From: Microbacterium pullorum
GTDB lineage: Bacteria > Actinomycetota > Actinomycetes > Actinomycetales > Microbacteriaceae
Direction of reading: 5' to 3'
NCBI RefSeq assembly: GCF_014836535.1
Contig: NZ_JACSQP010000002.1
Span: 248,001-312,000, forward strand
Length of the DNA: 64,000 bases
Under the pieces are notes generated by a model that made no database searches, was not told the DNA's origin, and worked only from the letters and a program-made list of their open reading frames with translations. Below are positions 56,831 through 64,000 of the stretch, piece after piece. The position numbers and the translations under genes were made by a program. Within the stretch, counting starts at the first letter, position 1. Every line of letters starts with the position of its first letter.

Positions 56831-58738
56831 CCCGTCGCCGGCGTCGAGGGCAGCCTCGGTCTGGAGCACCCGGCTCGCGGCCACCTGCTCCTCGGCGAGC
56901 TTGGCGTACAACCCGTCGGCCAGGAGCAGCTCGGTGTGCGTGCCCGACTCCACGATGCGCCCCGCCTCGACGACGTGGATGACATCGGCGCCGATCACCG
57001 TCGACAGGCGGTGCGCCACCGACAGCGTCGTGCGGCCGTGGGAGGCGGCATCGAGGGCTTCCTGCACCACCCGCTCCGACACCGTGTCCAGTGCCGAGGT
57101 GGCCTCGTCCAGCAGCAGCACCGGCGGGTCCTTCAGCAGTACGCGGGCGATCGCGATGCGTTGCTTCTCGCCGCCGGAGAGCCGGTAGCCGCGCTCGCCC
57201 ACGATCGTGTCGTAGCCGTCACGGAAGCTCATCACGACGTGGTGGATGTTGGCGGCGACGCACGCCGCGACGAGCTCGTCGTCGGTCGCGTCGGGCTTGG
57301 CGTAGCGCAGATTCTCGCGGACCGTGGCGTGGAAGAGGTAGGTCTCCTGTGACACGATCCCCACCCGGTCGATGAGCGACGCGTGCCGCAGCCCCCGCAC
57401 GTCCTCCCCGGCGAACAGCACGCTGCCGCCGGAGGCCTCGTACAGCCGGGGGGCGAGGTAGAGCACGGTGGTCTTGCCCGCACCGGACGGGCCGACGAAG
57501 GCGACATGCTGGCCGGGTTCGGCGACGAACGAGACACCGTCGAGGGTGGGGCGGGCGTCGGGGGCGGCATCCGGGTAGCGGAAGACGACGTCGCGCAACT
57601 CCACCCGGCCGAGCGGGCCGGGCGCGTCGGCGACGTCGATCGCGTCGGGGGCGTCGCTGATGGCGGGCACGAGGTCGAGGTACTCGAAGATGCGCGCGAA
57701 CAGCGCCGCGGAGGTCTGCAGGTCCAGCGCCACGCGCATGAGCGAGGTCAACGGCATCAGCAGTCGAGCCTGCACGGTGGTGAACGCCACGATCGTGCCG
57801 GCGGTGATGTCGGGACTGCCACCGACGATGAGGTAGCCGGCGACGAGGTAGATGACGGCCGGGACGCTCGCCATCAGCACCTGCACGACGGCGAAGAAGC
57901 CCTGCCCGCTCATCGCGCGGCGCACCTGCAGCACGACCTGGTTGGCATTCTCGGCGCGGTAGCGGGAGGACTCGGTGCGCTGCCGATTGAACGACTTCGA
58001 CAGCAGGACGCCGGACACGCTCAGGGTCTCCTGCGTGATGGCGGTGAGTTCCGAGAGCGACTCCTGGGTCTCCGCGGCGATGCGGGCGCGCAGCTGGCCG
58101 ATCCTGCGCTGCACGAGAACGAGCGCCGGCATGAGCACGACGGCGATGATCGTGAGCCGCCAGTCGATGATGATCATCGCCACGAGCGAGGCGACGACGG
58201 TGACCGCATTGCCGAGGATGCTCGTGACGGTGTTGGTGAGCACCCCCGCGACCCCACCCACGTCGTTCTGCAGGCGCGACTGGATGACACCGGTCTTGGT
58301 GCGCGTGAAGAACGCCAGTTCCATCGCCTGCAGATGGTCGAACAGCCGCACCCGCAGGTCGCCGGTCACCCTGTTCCCCACCGTCGCCGTGAGCCATGTC
58401 TGCACCACACCTACGCCGGCGGAGGCGAGGAACAGGCCGATCATGAGCGCCACGAGCCGCAGCAGCAGCGCAAGGTCGGGGGCACCGCCGGGCGGGAACA
58501 GGGCATCGTCGAAGATCCGCTGCACCAGCAGCGGCGGCACGACGCCGAGCGCCGCGCCGACGATGACGAGCAGCCCTGTGACGGCGATGCGTGCGCGGTA
58601 CGGACGGAACAGCGCCGTGACGCGGCGGCCGAGCCCGGGGATGCGCGGCGCCTGGGCGTTGAGCTTGCGCTGGGCGGTCTCGTCGACGCCACGGAAGCCG
58701 CCGCGCGGACCGCCGCCGCCTCCCCCGCCCATGCTCAT
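56795..58738 (-). CDS. ABC exporter (fused permease-ATPase)
   Basis: A 647-residue half-exporter. A Gly-rich N-terminus is followed by six transmembrane helices (residues 45-330), then the ATPase with GPSGAGKTTVLYL (Walker A), YRLSGGEKQRIAIARVL (signature), VLLLDEATSALD (Walker B) and SVAHRLSTV (switch His). It works as a homodimer or with an unlinked partner; the substrate (lipid or drug) is unknown. ATG 58738 is divergent from a small acidic protein gene. Confidence 0.92.
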   Translation of the reverse strand: MSMGGGGGGGPRGGFRGVDETAQRKLNAQAPRIPGLGRRVTALFRPYRARIAVTGLLVIVGAALGVVPPLLVQRIFDDALFPPGGAPDLALLLRLVALMIGLFLASAGVGVVQTWLTATVGNRVTGDLRVRLFDHLQAMELAFFTRTKTGVIQSRLQNDVGGVAGVLTNTVTSILGNAVTVVASLVAMIIIDWRLTIIAVVLMPALVLVQRRIGQLRARIAAETQESLSELTAITQETLSVSGVLLSKSFNRQRTESSRYRAENANQVVLQVRRAMSGQGFFAVVQVLMASVPAVIYLVAGYLIVGGSPDITAGTIVAFTTVQARLLMPLTSLMRVALDLQTSAALFARIFEYLDLVPAISDAPDAIDVADAPGPLGRVELRDVVFRYPDAAPDARPTLDGVSFVAEPGQHVAFVGPSGAGKTTVLYLAPRLYEASGGSVLFAGEDVRGLRHASLIDRVGIVSQETYLFHATVRENLRYAKPDATDDELVAACVAANIHHVVMSFRDGYDTIVGERGYRLSGGEKQRIAIARVLLKDPPVLLLDEATSALDTVSERVVQEALDAASHGRTTLSVAHRLSTVIGADVIHVVEAGRIVESGTHTELLLADGLYAKLAEEQVAASRVLQTEAALDAGDGSEQQRGGHGTR

Positions 58739-58780
58739 CGTTTCAGCCTACGACCCGTGCGCGAGGACTAGGGTGTCGGC

Positions 58781-58963
58781 ATGACCAGCACCCCCGATGA
58801 CGACCGGGCCGCCCTCGACGACCTGCGCGCGGAGATCGATGCGCTGCAGAAGATCCCCGAAGAGGAACTCGTGAACCCCTCTCCTTCCCAGCTCGACGAA
58901 GACGCTCCCGAGCCGACCCCCACCGACGCCCCCGGCTCCGAGGACTGGAACGACACCGAGTAG
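58781..58963 (+). CDS. Small acidic protein, 60 residues
   Basis: MTSTPDDDRAALDDLRAEI starts a short amphipathic helix (DDLRAEIDALQKIPEEELV), followed by a disordered acidic Pro/Asp/Glu tail (QLDEDAPEPTPTDAPGSEDW). About a third of residues are Asp or Glu. A CTAGGGT -10-like box ends 7 nt before the ATG, suggesting a leaderless mRNA. I do not recognise a family. Start, codon usage and promoter support a real gene. Confidence 0.62.
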   Translation: MTSTPDDDRAALDDLRAEIDALQKIPEEELVNPSPSQLDEDAPEPTPTDAPGSEDWNDTE

Positions 58964-59000
58964 CCGCCCACCCGGCGGCCGTAACCGCAACGAGGTGACC

Positions 59001-60494
59001 ATGGCCGCAACGCACACATCGACCGGGACCGGCCGGGTCGCACGGCGTGCCTCCGGGGTCTCCGCCGAGGCCGAGCGTGTCATCTGGCTGCTGCTCGCCG
59101 CCGCATTCGTCGCCATCCTCAACGAGACCACGATGGGTGTGGCGATCCCGCACCTCATCGTCGATCTCGGCATCACCGCCGTCGCTGCGCAATGGCTGAC
59201 GACCGCGTTCATGCTGACCATGGCCGTCGTCATCCCCACCACGGGCTTCCTGCTGCAGCGTCTCACCACGCGGGCGGTGTTCATCACGGCGATGGGGCTG
59301 TTCTCCGCCGGCACCGCCGTCGCCCTCGTCGCACCGGGCTTCCCGGTGCTGCTGGCGGGCCGGGTCATCCAGGCATCCGGCACCGCCATCATGATGCCGC
59401 TGCTGATGACGACCCTGATGACCGTGGTTCCCGCCGCGCACCGGGGACGCATGATGGGGCGCGTGTCGGTCGTGATCTCGCTCGCGCCCGCCATCGGACC
59501 CACCATGTCGGGGTTCCTCCTCGACACCCTCTCGTGGCGCTGGATCTTCGCCATCGTGCTGCCCATCGCGCTGATCGCCCTCGGTGTCGGGGCACGCTGG
59601 ATCCACAATCTCGGCGAGCCACGGCACGCGCCGCTCGACGTGCTGTCGGTGGTGCTCTCGGCCCTCGGGTTCGGCGGCGTGGTGTTCGGGCTCAGTCAGC
59701 TCGGTGGCGGCCACGGCGGCGACGCCGCGGCCGCGCTGTCGACCACGACGCTGGTGGTGTCCCTCAGCATCGGCGCGGTCTCGCTCGGCCTCTTCGTCTG
59801 GCGGCAGCTGCGCCTGCAGCGCGTCGACGACGCCCTGTTGGACCTGCGGGTCTTCCGCTTCCGCAACTTCTCGCTGTCGGTGGGCCACCTCACCTTCATG
59901 TCGATGGCCTTCTTCGGCACCCTCACCGTGCTGCCGCTGTACACCCAGGGTGTGCTCGGCCTCACCGCACTGCAGTCGGGCCTCGTGGTGCTGCCCGGGG
60001 CCCTCGCGATGGGTCTGGCCGGCCCCCTCATCGGGCGCGTCTACGACAGATGGGGCACGCGGGTGCTGCTCATCCCCGGCAGCACCCTGGTGGTGGCCAT
60101 CCTGTGGCTGTTCACCGGCCTCACCGAGAGCACACCGGTGTGGCTGCTGGTCATCGCCCAGACGGCGCTCTCGCTCGGACTGGCGATGTCGTTCACCCCG
60201 CTGCTCACCTCGTCACTGGGCTCGCTCCCGCCGCGGCTGTACTCGCACGGCAGCGCGGTGGTGACGACGATTCAGCAGGTGTCGGGGGCCGCGGGCATCG
60301 CCGTTCTCATCACGACGCTGTCGTCGGCATCGACGGCGGCGGTGGATGCCGGTGCGGGGGCGGCCGCTGCGGGCGCCGCAGGCACACGCGCGGCGTTCCT
60401 CGTGGCGGCGATCATCTCGCTGCCGCTGCTGGTGGGTGCGGCACTGATCCGCAAACCCGCCGACGCTCCCGCGGAGCTGCCGGCGGGGCACTGA
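59001..60494 (+). CDS. MFS multidrug transporter, DHA2 family
   Basis: A 497-residue proton-linked efflux pump with 14 predicted transmembrane helices. DHA2/EmrB-QacA text includes LNETTMGVAIPHLIVDLG, LTTAFMLTMAVVIPTTGFL, GRVIQASGTAIMMPLLMTTLM (motif C-like region) and GRVSVVISLAPAIGPTMSGFL. ATG 59001 follows GAGGTGA closely; the GTG at 58995 inside that sequence is less likely. No regulator gene is adjacent. Substrates unknown. Confidence 0.9.
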   Translation: MAATHTSTGTGRVARRASGVSAEAERVIWLLLAAAFVAILNETTMGVAIPHLIVDLGITAVAAQWLTTAFMLTMAVVIPTTGFLLQRLTTRAVFITAMGLFSAGTAVALVAPGFPVLLAGRVIQASGTAIMMPLLMTTLMTVVPAAHRGRMMGRVSVVISLAPAIGPTMSGFLLDTLSWRWIFAIVLPIALIALGVGARWIHNLGEPRHAPLDVLSVVLSALGFGGVVFGLSQLGGGHGGDAAAALSTTTLVVSLSIGAVSLGLFVWRQLRLQRVDDALLDLRVFRFRNFSLSVGHLTFMSMAFFGTLTVLPLYTQGVLGLTALQSGLVVLPGALAMGLAGPLIGRVYDRWGTRVLLIPGSTLVVAILWLFTGLTESTPVWLLVIAQTALSLGLAMSFTPLLTSSLGSLPPRLYSHGSAVVTTIQQVSGAAGIAVLITTLSSASTAAVDAGAGAAAAGAAGTRAAFLVAAIISLPLLVGAALIRKPADAPAELPAGH

Positions 60495-60500
60495 GTCAGG

Positions 60501-60617
60501 TCAGTTGCAGCCGCAGCCACCACAGGCGCAGGCGTTGTCCTGCGGGGCGGCGAGCAGGTTCTTGTCGTCGCCGACGGGCTGGAGGGGCTGGGTGACGGAC
60601 GGGTTCGAGGTGGTCAT
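60501..60617 (-). CDS. Cys-rich 38-residue micropeptide
   Basis: MTTSNPSVTQPLQPVGDDKN leads into a C-terminal cluster CACGGCGCN with four cysteines in the last eight residues. Such a knot could bind a metal (Zn, Cu or Fe-S), but I do not recognise the family. A TAGCAT -10-like box (60624-60629) ends 6 nt before the ATG, so the mRNA may be leaderless. The gene ends 6 nt from the convergent MFS transporter stop. Confidence 0.6.
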   Translation of the reverse strand: MTTSNPSVTQPLQPVGDDKNLLAAPQDNACACGGCGCN

Positions 60618-60745
60618 GGCTCCATGCTAGCCGCGCGTTAGGTCAGCGGGCCGCGACGCGCAACCCCCCGCCGCCCCACGCGGCGATTGTCTACCGTGGT
60701 CATACCCGGGCCACCCCCGGACCCCACCGACGAGAGGACGACGAG

Positions 60746-61294
60746 ATGACCGACATCACCGGCAAGCGCGTGGCGTTCCTGCTGACCGACGGTTTCGAAG
60801 ACAGCGAGCTGACTTCCCCCTGGCAGGCGGTGACCGACGCCGGCGCCACGGCGGTGCTGGTCTCCCCCGTGGACGGGAGCGTGAGCGGCAAGAACGGTCA
60901 CGAGCAGACGGTCGACCTGGCCGTTGCCTCGGCCGACGCCTCTCAGTTCGACGCGCTGGTCCTTCCCGGCGGCGTCGTGAACGCCGACAACCTGCGCATG
61001 GACGACACCGCGGTGTCGTTCGCGCGTGATTTCTTCGCGCAGCACAAGCCCGTGGGCGTGATCTGCCACGGCGCGTGGATCCTCGCCGACGCCGATGTGC
61101 TCAATGACCGCACGATCACGAGCTACCCGAGCCTGAAGACCGATCTGCGCAACGCCGGAGCGAACTGGGTCGACGAGGAGGTCGTGGTCGATGCGGGCCT
61201 CGTGTCGAGCCGCACGCCCGACGACCTGCCCGCATTCAACGCGAAGGTGGTCGAGGAGATCGCCGAGGGGGCGCACGCCGACCAGACGGTGTGA
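60746..61294 (+). CDS. DJ-1/PfpI family protein (YhbO/Hsp31-like)
   Basis: A 182-residue class I glutamine-amidotransferase-like protein. The nucleophile elbow is VICHGAW (Cys107), with FEDSELTSP (Glu) near the N-terminus and DALVLPGG before the elbow. Relatives are stress-induced glyoxalase, deglycase or chaperone-type proteins. ATG 60746 has GAGAGGACGACG upstream. The usual DJ-1 His is the one following the Cys (CHG), as in PfpI. A strong hairpin follows the stop. Confidence 0.9.
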   Translation: MTDITGKRVAFLLTDGFEDSELTSPWQAVTDAGATAVLVSPVDGSVSGKNGHEQTVDLAVASADASQFDALVLPGGVVNADNLRMDDTAVSFARDFFAQHKPVGVICHGAWILADADVLNDRTITSYPSLKTDLRNAGANWVDEEVVVDAGLVSSRTPDDLPAFNAKVVEEIAEGAHADQTV

Positions 61295-61300
61295 CCACCG

Positions 61301-61349
61301 GCAACGACACCAGGCGGCGACCCGAGCGGGCGTCGCCTGGTGTCGTTGC
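61301..61349 (+). terminator. Hairpin terminator after DJ-1/PfpI gene
   Basis: Arms 61301-61316 (GCAACGACACCAGGCG) and 61334-61349 are perfectly complementary over 16 bp, starting 7 nt after the stop; two or three more pairs extend the stem inward. Confidence 0.8.
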
Positions 61350-61430
61350 GCCTCTTGCTGTGGTCTGACCACGTCGCTAACATGGCTTCCGAGGGACGGC
61401 GCCCGTCCGTCCGCAAGGAAGTGACCTGTC

Positions 61431-62507
61431 ATGAACACGATGGCGAACGCGGCCGAGACGGACCGCGGACTCGTCCCGGGCGGCGTCATGCGCGCCGCCG
61501 TCGTCACCGCCCCCGACCAGCCGCTGGCGGTGAAGGAAGTCCCGATCCCCACCCCCGGGCCTGGTCAGGCCCTGGTGCGGGTGATCACCAGTGGCGTCTG
61601 CCACACCGACCTGCACGCTGCCCGCGGCGACTGGCCGGTCCCCCCGAAGTCCGACCTCATCCCCGGCCACGAGGGCTACGGTGAGGTCGTCGCCCTCGGC
61701 GAAGGCGTCACGACGCTCGCCGTCGGCGACAAGGTCGGCAACGCGTGGCTGTGGAGCGCGTGCGGCGTGTGCGAGTTCTGCCGCACCGGCTGGGAGACCC
61801 TGTGCCCCGAACAGCACAACGGCGGCTACTCGGTCGACGGCAGCTTCGGCGAGTACATGCTCGTCGACGAGCGGTTCGCCGCCCGCATCCCCGACGGGGT
61901 GGACCCCGATGAGGTCGCGCCGATCCTGTGCGCCGGCGTCACGGTCTACAAGGGCCTGAAGATGACCGAGGTGAAGCCGGGCGAGTGGGTCGTCATCTCC
62001 GGCATCGGCGGGCTCGGCCACGTGGCCGTGCAGTACGCCCGCGCCATGGGCATGCGCGTCGCCGCCGTCGACATCGACGACGACAAGCTGTTCCTTGCCC
62101 GCCGTCACGGCGCCGAGATCACCGTCAACGCGGCCAAGACCGACCCCATCGCCGAGATCCAGGAGCGCATCGGCGGTGCGCACGGTGTGCTGGTCACGGC
62201 CGTGCACCCGCAGGCGTTCGCCCAGGGCACCGGCATGAGCCGCCGCGGCGGCACCGTGGTGTTCGTCGGCCTCCCCCCGGGGAAGTTCCCCGCCGACATC
62301 TTCGACACCGTGCTGCGGGCCATCACGATCCGCGGCTCGATCGTCGGAACCCGTCAGGACATGGTCGAGGCGCTGGACTTCTTCGCCCGCGGCGAGATCC
62401 ACCCGACGGTGTCGGTCGAGCGACTCGAAGACATCAACGACATCTTCGAGCGCATGGAGCAGGGCAAGATCGAGGGGCGCATCGTCATGCGCTACCCGCA
62501 GCCCTGA
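61431..62507 (+). CDS. adhP: Zinc-dependent alcohol dehydrogenase (AdhP-like)
   Basis: A 358-residue medium-chain dehydrogenase converting primary alcohols and aldehydes with NAD. Catalytic zinc ligands: Cys57 (SGVCHTD), His80/Glu81 (GHEGYG) and Cys167 (ILCAGVT). Structural zinc: Cys111, Cys114, Cys117 and Cys125. The Rossmann motif GIGGLGHVAVQYA is present, and DIDDDK after the next strand favours NAD. ATG 61431 follows AAGGAAGTGACC; an internal ATG at MRAAVVTAP (61488) is an alternative start. Confidence 0.93.
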   Translation: MNTMANAAETDRGLVPGGVMRAAVVTAPDQPLAVKEVPIPTPGPGQALVRVITSGVCHTDLHAARGDWPVPPKSDLIPGHEGYGEVVALGEGVTTLAVGDKVGNAWLWSACGVCEFCRTGWETLCPEQHNGGYSVDGSFGEYMLVDERFAARIPDGVDPDEVAPILCAGVTVYKGLKMTEVKPGEWVVISGIGGLGHVAVQYARAMGMRVAAVDIDDDKLFLARRHGAEITVNAAKTDPIAEIQERIGGAHGVLVTAVHPQAFAQGTGMSRRGGTVVFVGLPPGKFPADIFDTVLRAITIRGSIVGTRQDMVEALDFFARGEIHPTVSVERLEDINDIFERMEQGKIEGRIVMRYPQP

Positions 62508-62526
62508 TCAACTGAATCAGCATCGC

Positions 62527-62563
62527 CGACTGCCGGTGTGGGCCTCGCTCACACCGGCAGTCG
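62527..62563. terminator. Bidirectional terminator between adhP and the CGS-like gene
   Basis: Arms 62527-62540 (CGACTGCCGGTGTG) and 62550-62563 are perfectly complementary over 14 bp with a 9-nt loop. The right arm includes the last codons of the convergent CGS-like gene. Confidence 0.75.
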
Positions 62564-63766
62564 CATCTCACGCGTCTCAGGGTTCGAGGCCACGACAGCA
62601 GACAGCGCGGCATCGAGATCGGCCCGCAGGTCATCGATATCCTCGAGTCCCACCGACAGCCGCAGCAGCGCGGCGGACGGCCGCGCCTGCGCCGCCACCG
62701 GCCGGTGGGTGAGGGCGGCGGGATGCTGGATGAGCGAATCCACGCCCCCGAGCGACACGGCGTGCGTGAACAGCCGCACCGCGCCCGCGACGGCCGATGC
62801 CGCGGCATAGCCCCCGCGCAGTTCGACGGCGATCATCGCGCCGCCGCCGCTCAGCTGACGCGTCAGCAGCCCGCGCGGGTCGCCGTGCAGGCCCGGGTAG
62901 TGCATCCGCGAGACCGCGGGATGCGTGTCGAGCCACGCCGCCAGCTTCTCCGCCGTCTGCTGCTGGGCGCGCATGCGCACCGGCAGCGTGGCGAGACCCC
63001 GGTGCATGAGGTAGGCGCCGAGCGGATGCAGCAGCGCGCCGGTGATGGCGCGCACGCGCCGCAGCGCCTCGGCGGTCTCCTCCGAGCACGCGATGACGCC
63101 GGCCATCGCATCGCCGTGTCCGCCCAGATACTTCGTGCCGCTGTGCAGCGACATCGCCGCACCCAGCGCCAGCGGCCGCTGCAGCACGGGCGTGGCGAAG
63201 GTGTTGTCCACGAGCACGGGCACACCGGCGGAGTCTGCGACGACCGCCGCGATGTCGACGAGTTCGAGGGTGGGATTGGCGGGGGTCTCGAGCACGACCA
63301 GGCCGGTGTCGGGGCGCAGCGACCCCGCCACCTCGGCCTCTGAGCAGAACGTCACCTCGTTGCCCAGCAGGCCGCTCGCCAGCAGGTGGTCGGTGCCGCC
63401 GTACAGCGGACGCACCGCGACGATGTGGGGCCGGCCGACCGCTTGTGTGTGCGCGAGGATCGCCGCCGTGGTCGCGGCCATGCCCGACGCGAAGGCGACC
63501 GCCGCCTCGGCGCCTTCCAGCAGCGCGAGCGCCGCTTCGAACCGCGCGACGGTCGGGTTCCACAGTCGCGCGTAGACCATGCTGCCGTCGTCGGTCGGGC
63601 GCCCGCCGGTGGCGAGGGTCTCGTAGCTGTCGCCGCCACGCTCGACGTCGGGCAGGGGGTTGGTCGTCGACAGGTCGATCGGGGCTGCATGCACGCCCAG
63701 GGCGGCGAAGTCCTCACGTCCGGCGTGGACCGCCACCGTATCGGGATGCCAGTTCTCAGAGTTCAT
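62549..63766 (-). CDS. Cystathionine gamma-synthase/lyase-family PLP enzyme
   Basis: A 405-residue trans-sulfuration enzyme. PLP Lys212 is in SLHSGTKYLGGHGD. AFASGMAAT, RPLYGGTDHLL, ETPANPTLELVDI and LVDNTFATPVLQRPL are family motifs. It could be a cystathionine gamma-synthase (MetB) or a methionine gamma-lyase-like enzyme; position does not decide. ATG 63766 is divergent from an Lrp/AsnC regulator 112 nt away, which may control it. Confidence 0.87.
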   Translation of the reverse strand: MNSENWHPDTVAVHAGREDFAALGVHAAPIDLSTTNPLPDVERGGDSYETLATGGRPTDDGSMVYARLWNPTVARFEAALALLEGAEAAVAFASGMAATTAAILAHTQAVGRPHIVAVRPLYGGTDHLLASGLLGNEVTFCSEAEVAGSLRPDTGLVVLETPANPTLELVDIAAVVADSAGVPVLVDNTFATPVLQRPLALGAAMSLHSGTKYLGGHGDAMAGVIACSEETAEALRRVRAITGALLHPLGAYLMHRGLATLPVRMRAQQQTAEKLAAWLDTHPAVSRMHYPGLHGDPRGLLTRQLSGGGAMIAVELRGGYAAASAVAGAVRLFTHAVSLGGVDSLIQHPAALTHRPVAAQARPSAALLRLSVGLEDIDDLRADLDAALSAVVASNPETREMRLPV

Positions 63767-63878
63767 GGCCCCATGATGCGCGAATCGCAGGCTTCTGGGC
63801 TGATGTCCGCACGCTACGCTGACCACAGCCCTGGATGCCGTGTTTCGTGCGGCATCCACCCCTCTCGGAGGCACTGTC

Positions 63879-64000
63879 TTGGCCAGATCACAACCCGATG
63901 TCGGTGAGGTCGACGACGTCGATCTCGCGATCCTCGCGGTGCTGACCGCGCGCGCGGACATCACCAACAAGGCGCTGGCCGAGCGACTGCACCTCGCGGA
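63879..64000 (+). CDS. Lrp/AsnC-family regulator (5' part only)
   Basis: Forty codons are visible before the window ends. TTG 63879 has CGGAGG seven nt upstream and no better start is nearby. The protein opens MARSQPDVGEVDDVDLAILA, and the winged-helix beginning VLTARADITNKALAERLHLA is typical of Lrp/AsnC proteins, which sense amino acids. Divergent orientation suggests control of the neighbouring cystathionine gamma-synthase-like gene. Confidence 0.75.
   Translation, partial: MARSQPDVGEVDDVDLAILAVLTARADITNKALAERLHLA

Overview
The window is high-GC actinobacterial chromosome, most likely a Microbacteriaceae member close to Microbacterium. The grounds are the base composition (about 70% GC), the many GTG starts, 1-4 bp gene overlaps, several -10-like boxes lying so close to start codons that leaderless mRNAs are likely, and actinobacteria-restricted families (AdnA-type helicase-nuclease, DUF3107, DUF3117, Mrp without the CxxC motif, MarP-like protease). 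Almost everything is core metabolism. I see no rRNA, tRNA, CRISPR array, prophage or transposase.

Region by region. 1-6.5 kb: an AdnA-like helicase-nuclease (cut by the window edge), DUF3107, a small membrane protein, a ferritin-like protein, a RhlE-type DEAD-box helicase and a PLDc_N/SHOCT membrane protein. 6.5-14.2 kb: PfkB sugar kinase, PHP phosphoesterase, membrane-anchored EEP-family hydrolase, aminopeptidase P, gamma-glutamyltransferase, an alpha/beta hydrolase and a stress-protein-like membrane protein. 14.2-18.6 kb: MgtE_N/CBS protein, DUF1003, Mrp, TatB, O-methyltransferase and DUF3117. 18.7-27.2 kb: PIG-V-like mannosyltransferase, dapE, dapD, lactate permease, citrate synthase, dapC, ferredoxin, a membrane protein and AzlCD; three lysine/peptidoglycan DAP-pathway genes lie within 7.5 kb. 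28-42 kb: typA, then two complete peptide-type ABC importers in series, each with its own binding lipoprotein, two permeases and a fused double ATPase. 42-44.2 kb: a CPBP-family membrane protein and an AbiEi/DUF559-like gene bracketed by two long related palindromes, which is the most island-like spot. 44.2-49 kb: gcvT-gcvH-gcvP behind a tandem glycine riboswitch. 49-57 kb: MarP-like protease, then divergently an NrtR-type regulator with nadA-nadB-nadC-cysteine desulfurase and a GT2 glycosyltransferase in one tightly packed operon. 57-64 kb: ABC exporter, small acidic protein, DHA2-type MFS pump, a Cys-rich micropeptide, DJ-1/PfpI protein, zinc alcohol dehydrogenase, cystathionine gamma-synthase-like enzyme and the start of an Lrp/AsnC regulator.

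Several blocks repeat gene neighbourhoods known from Mycobacterium tuberculosis (adnA - DUF3107 - rhlE; tatB - mrp - DUF1003 - MgtE_N/CBS; dapD/dapE; ferredoxin/dapC; typA next to an LpqW-type binding protein), which supports the assignments. The points most worth a second look are the palindrome pair around the AbiEi/DUF559 gene, an apparent excess of the word GGATGCC/GGCATCC in both orientations, paired GTCA-N3-TGAC sites over the NAD operon promoter, a possible start-site-sequestering element after the glycine riboswitch, and a 38-residue Cys-rich micropeptide.
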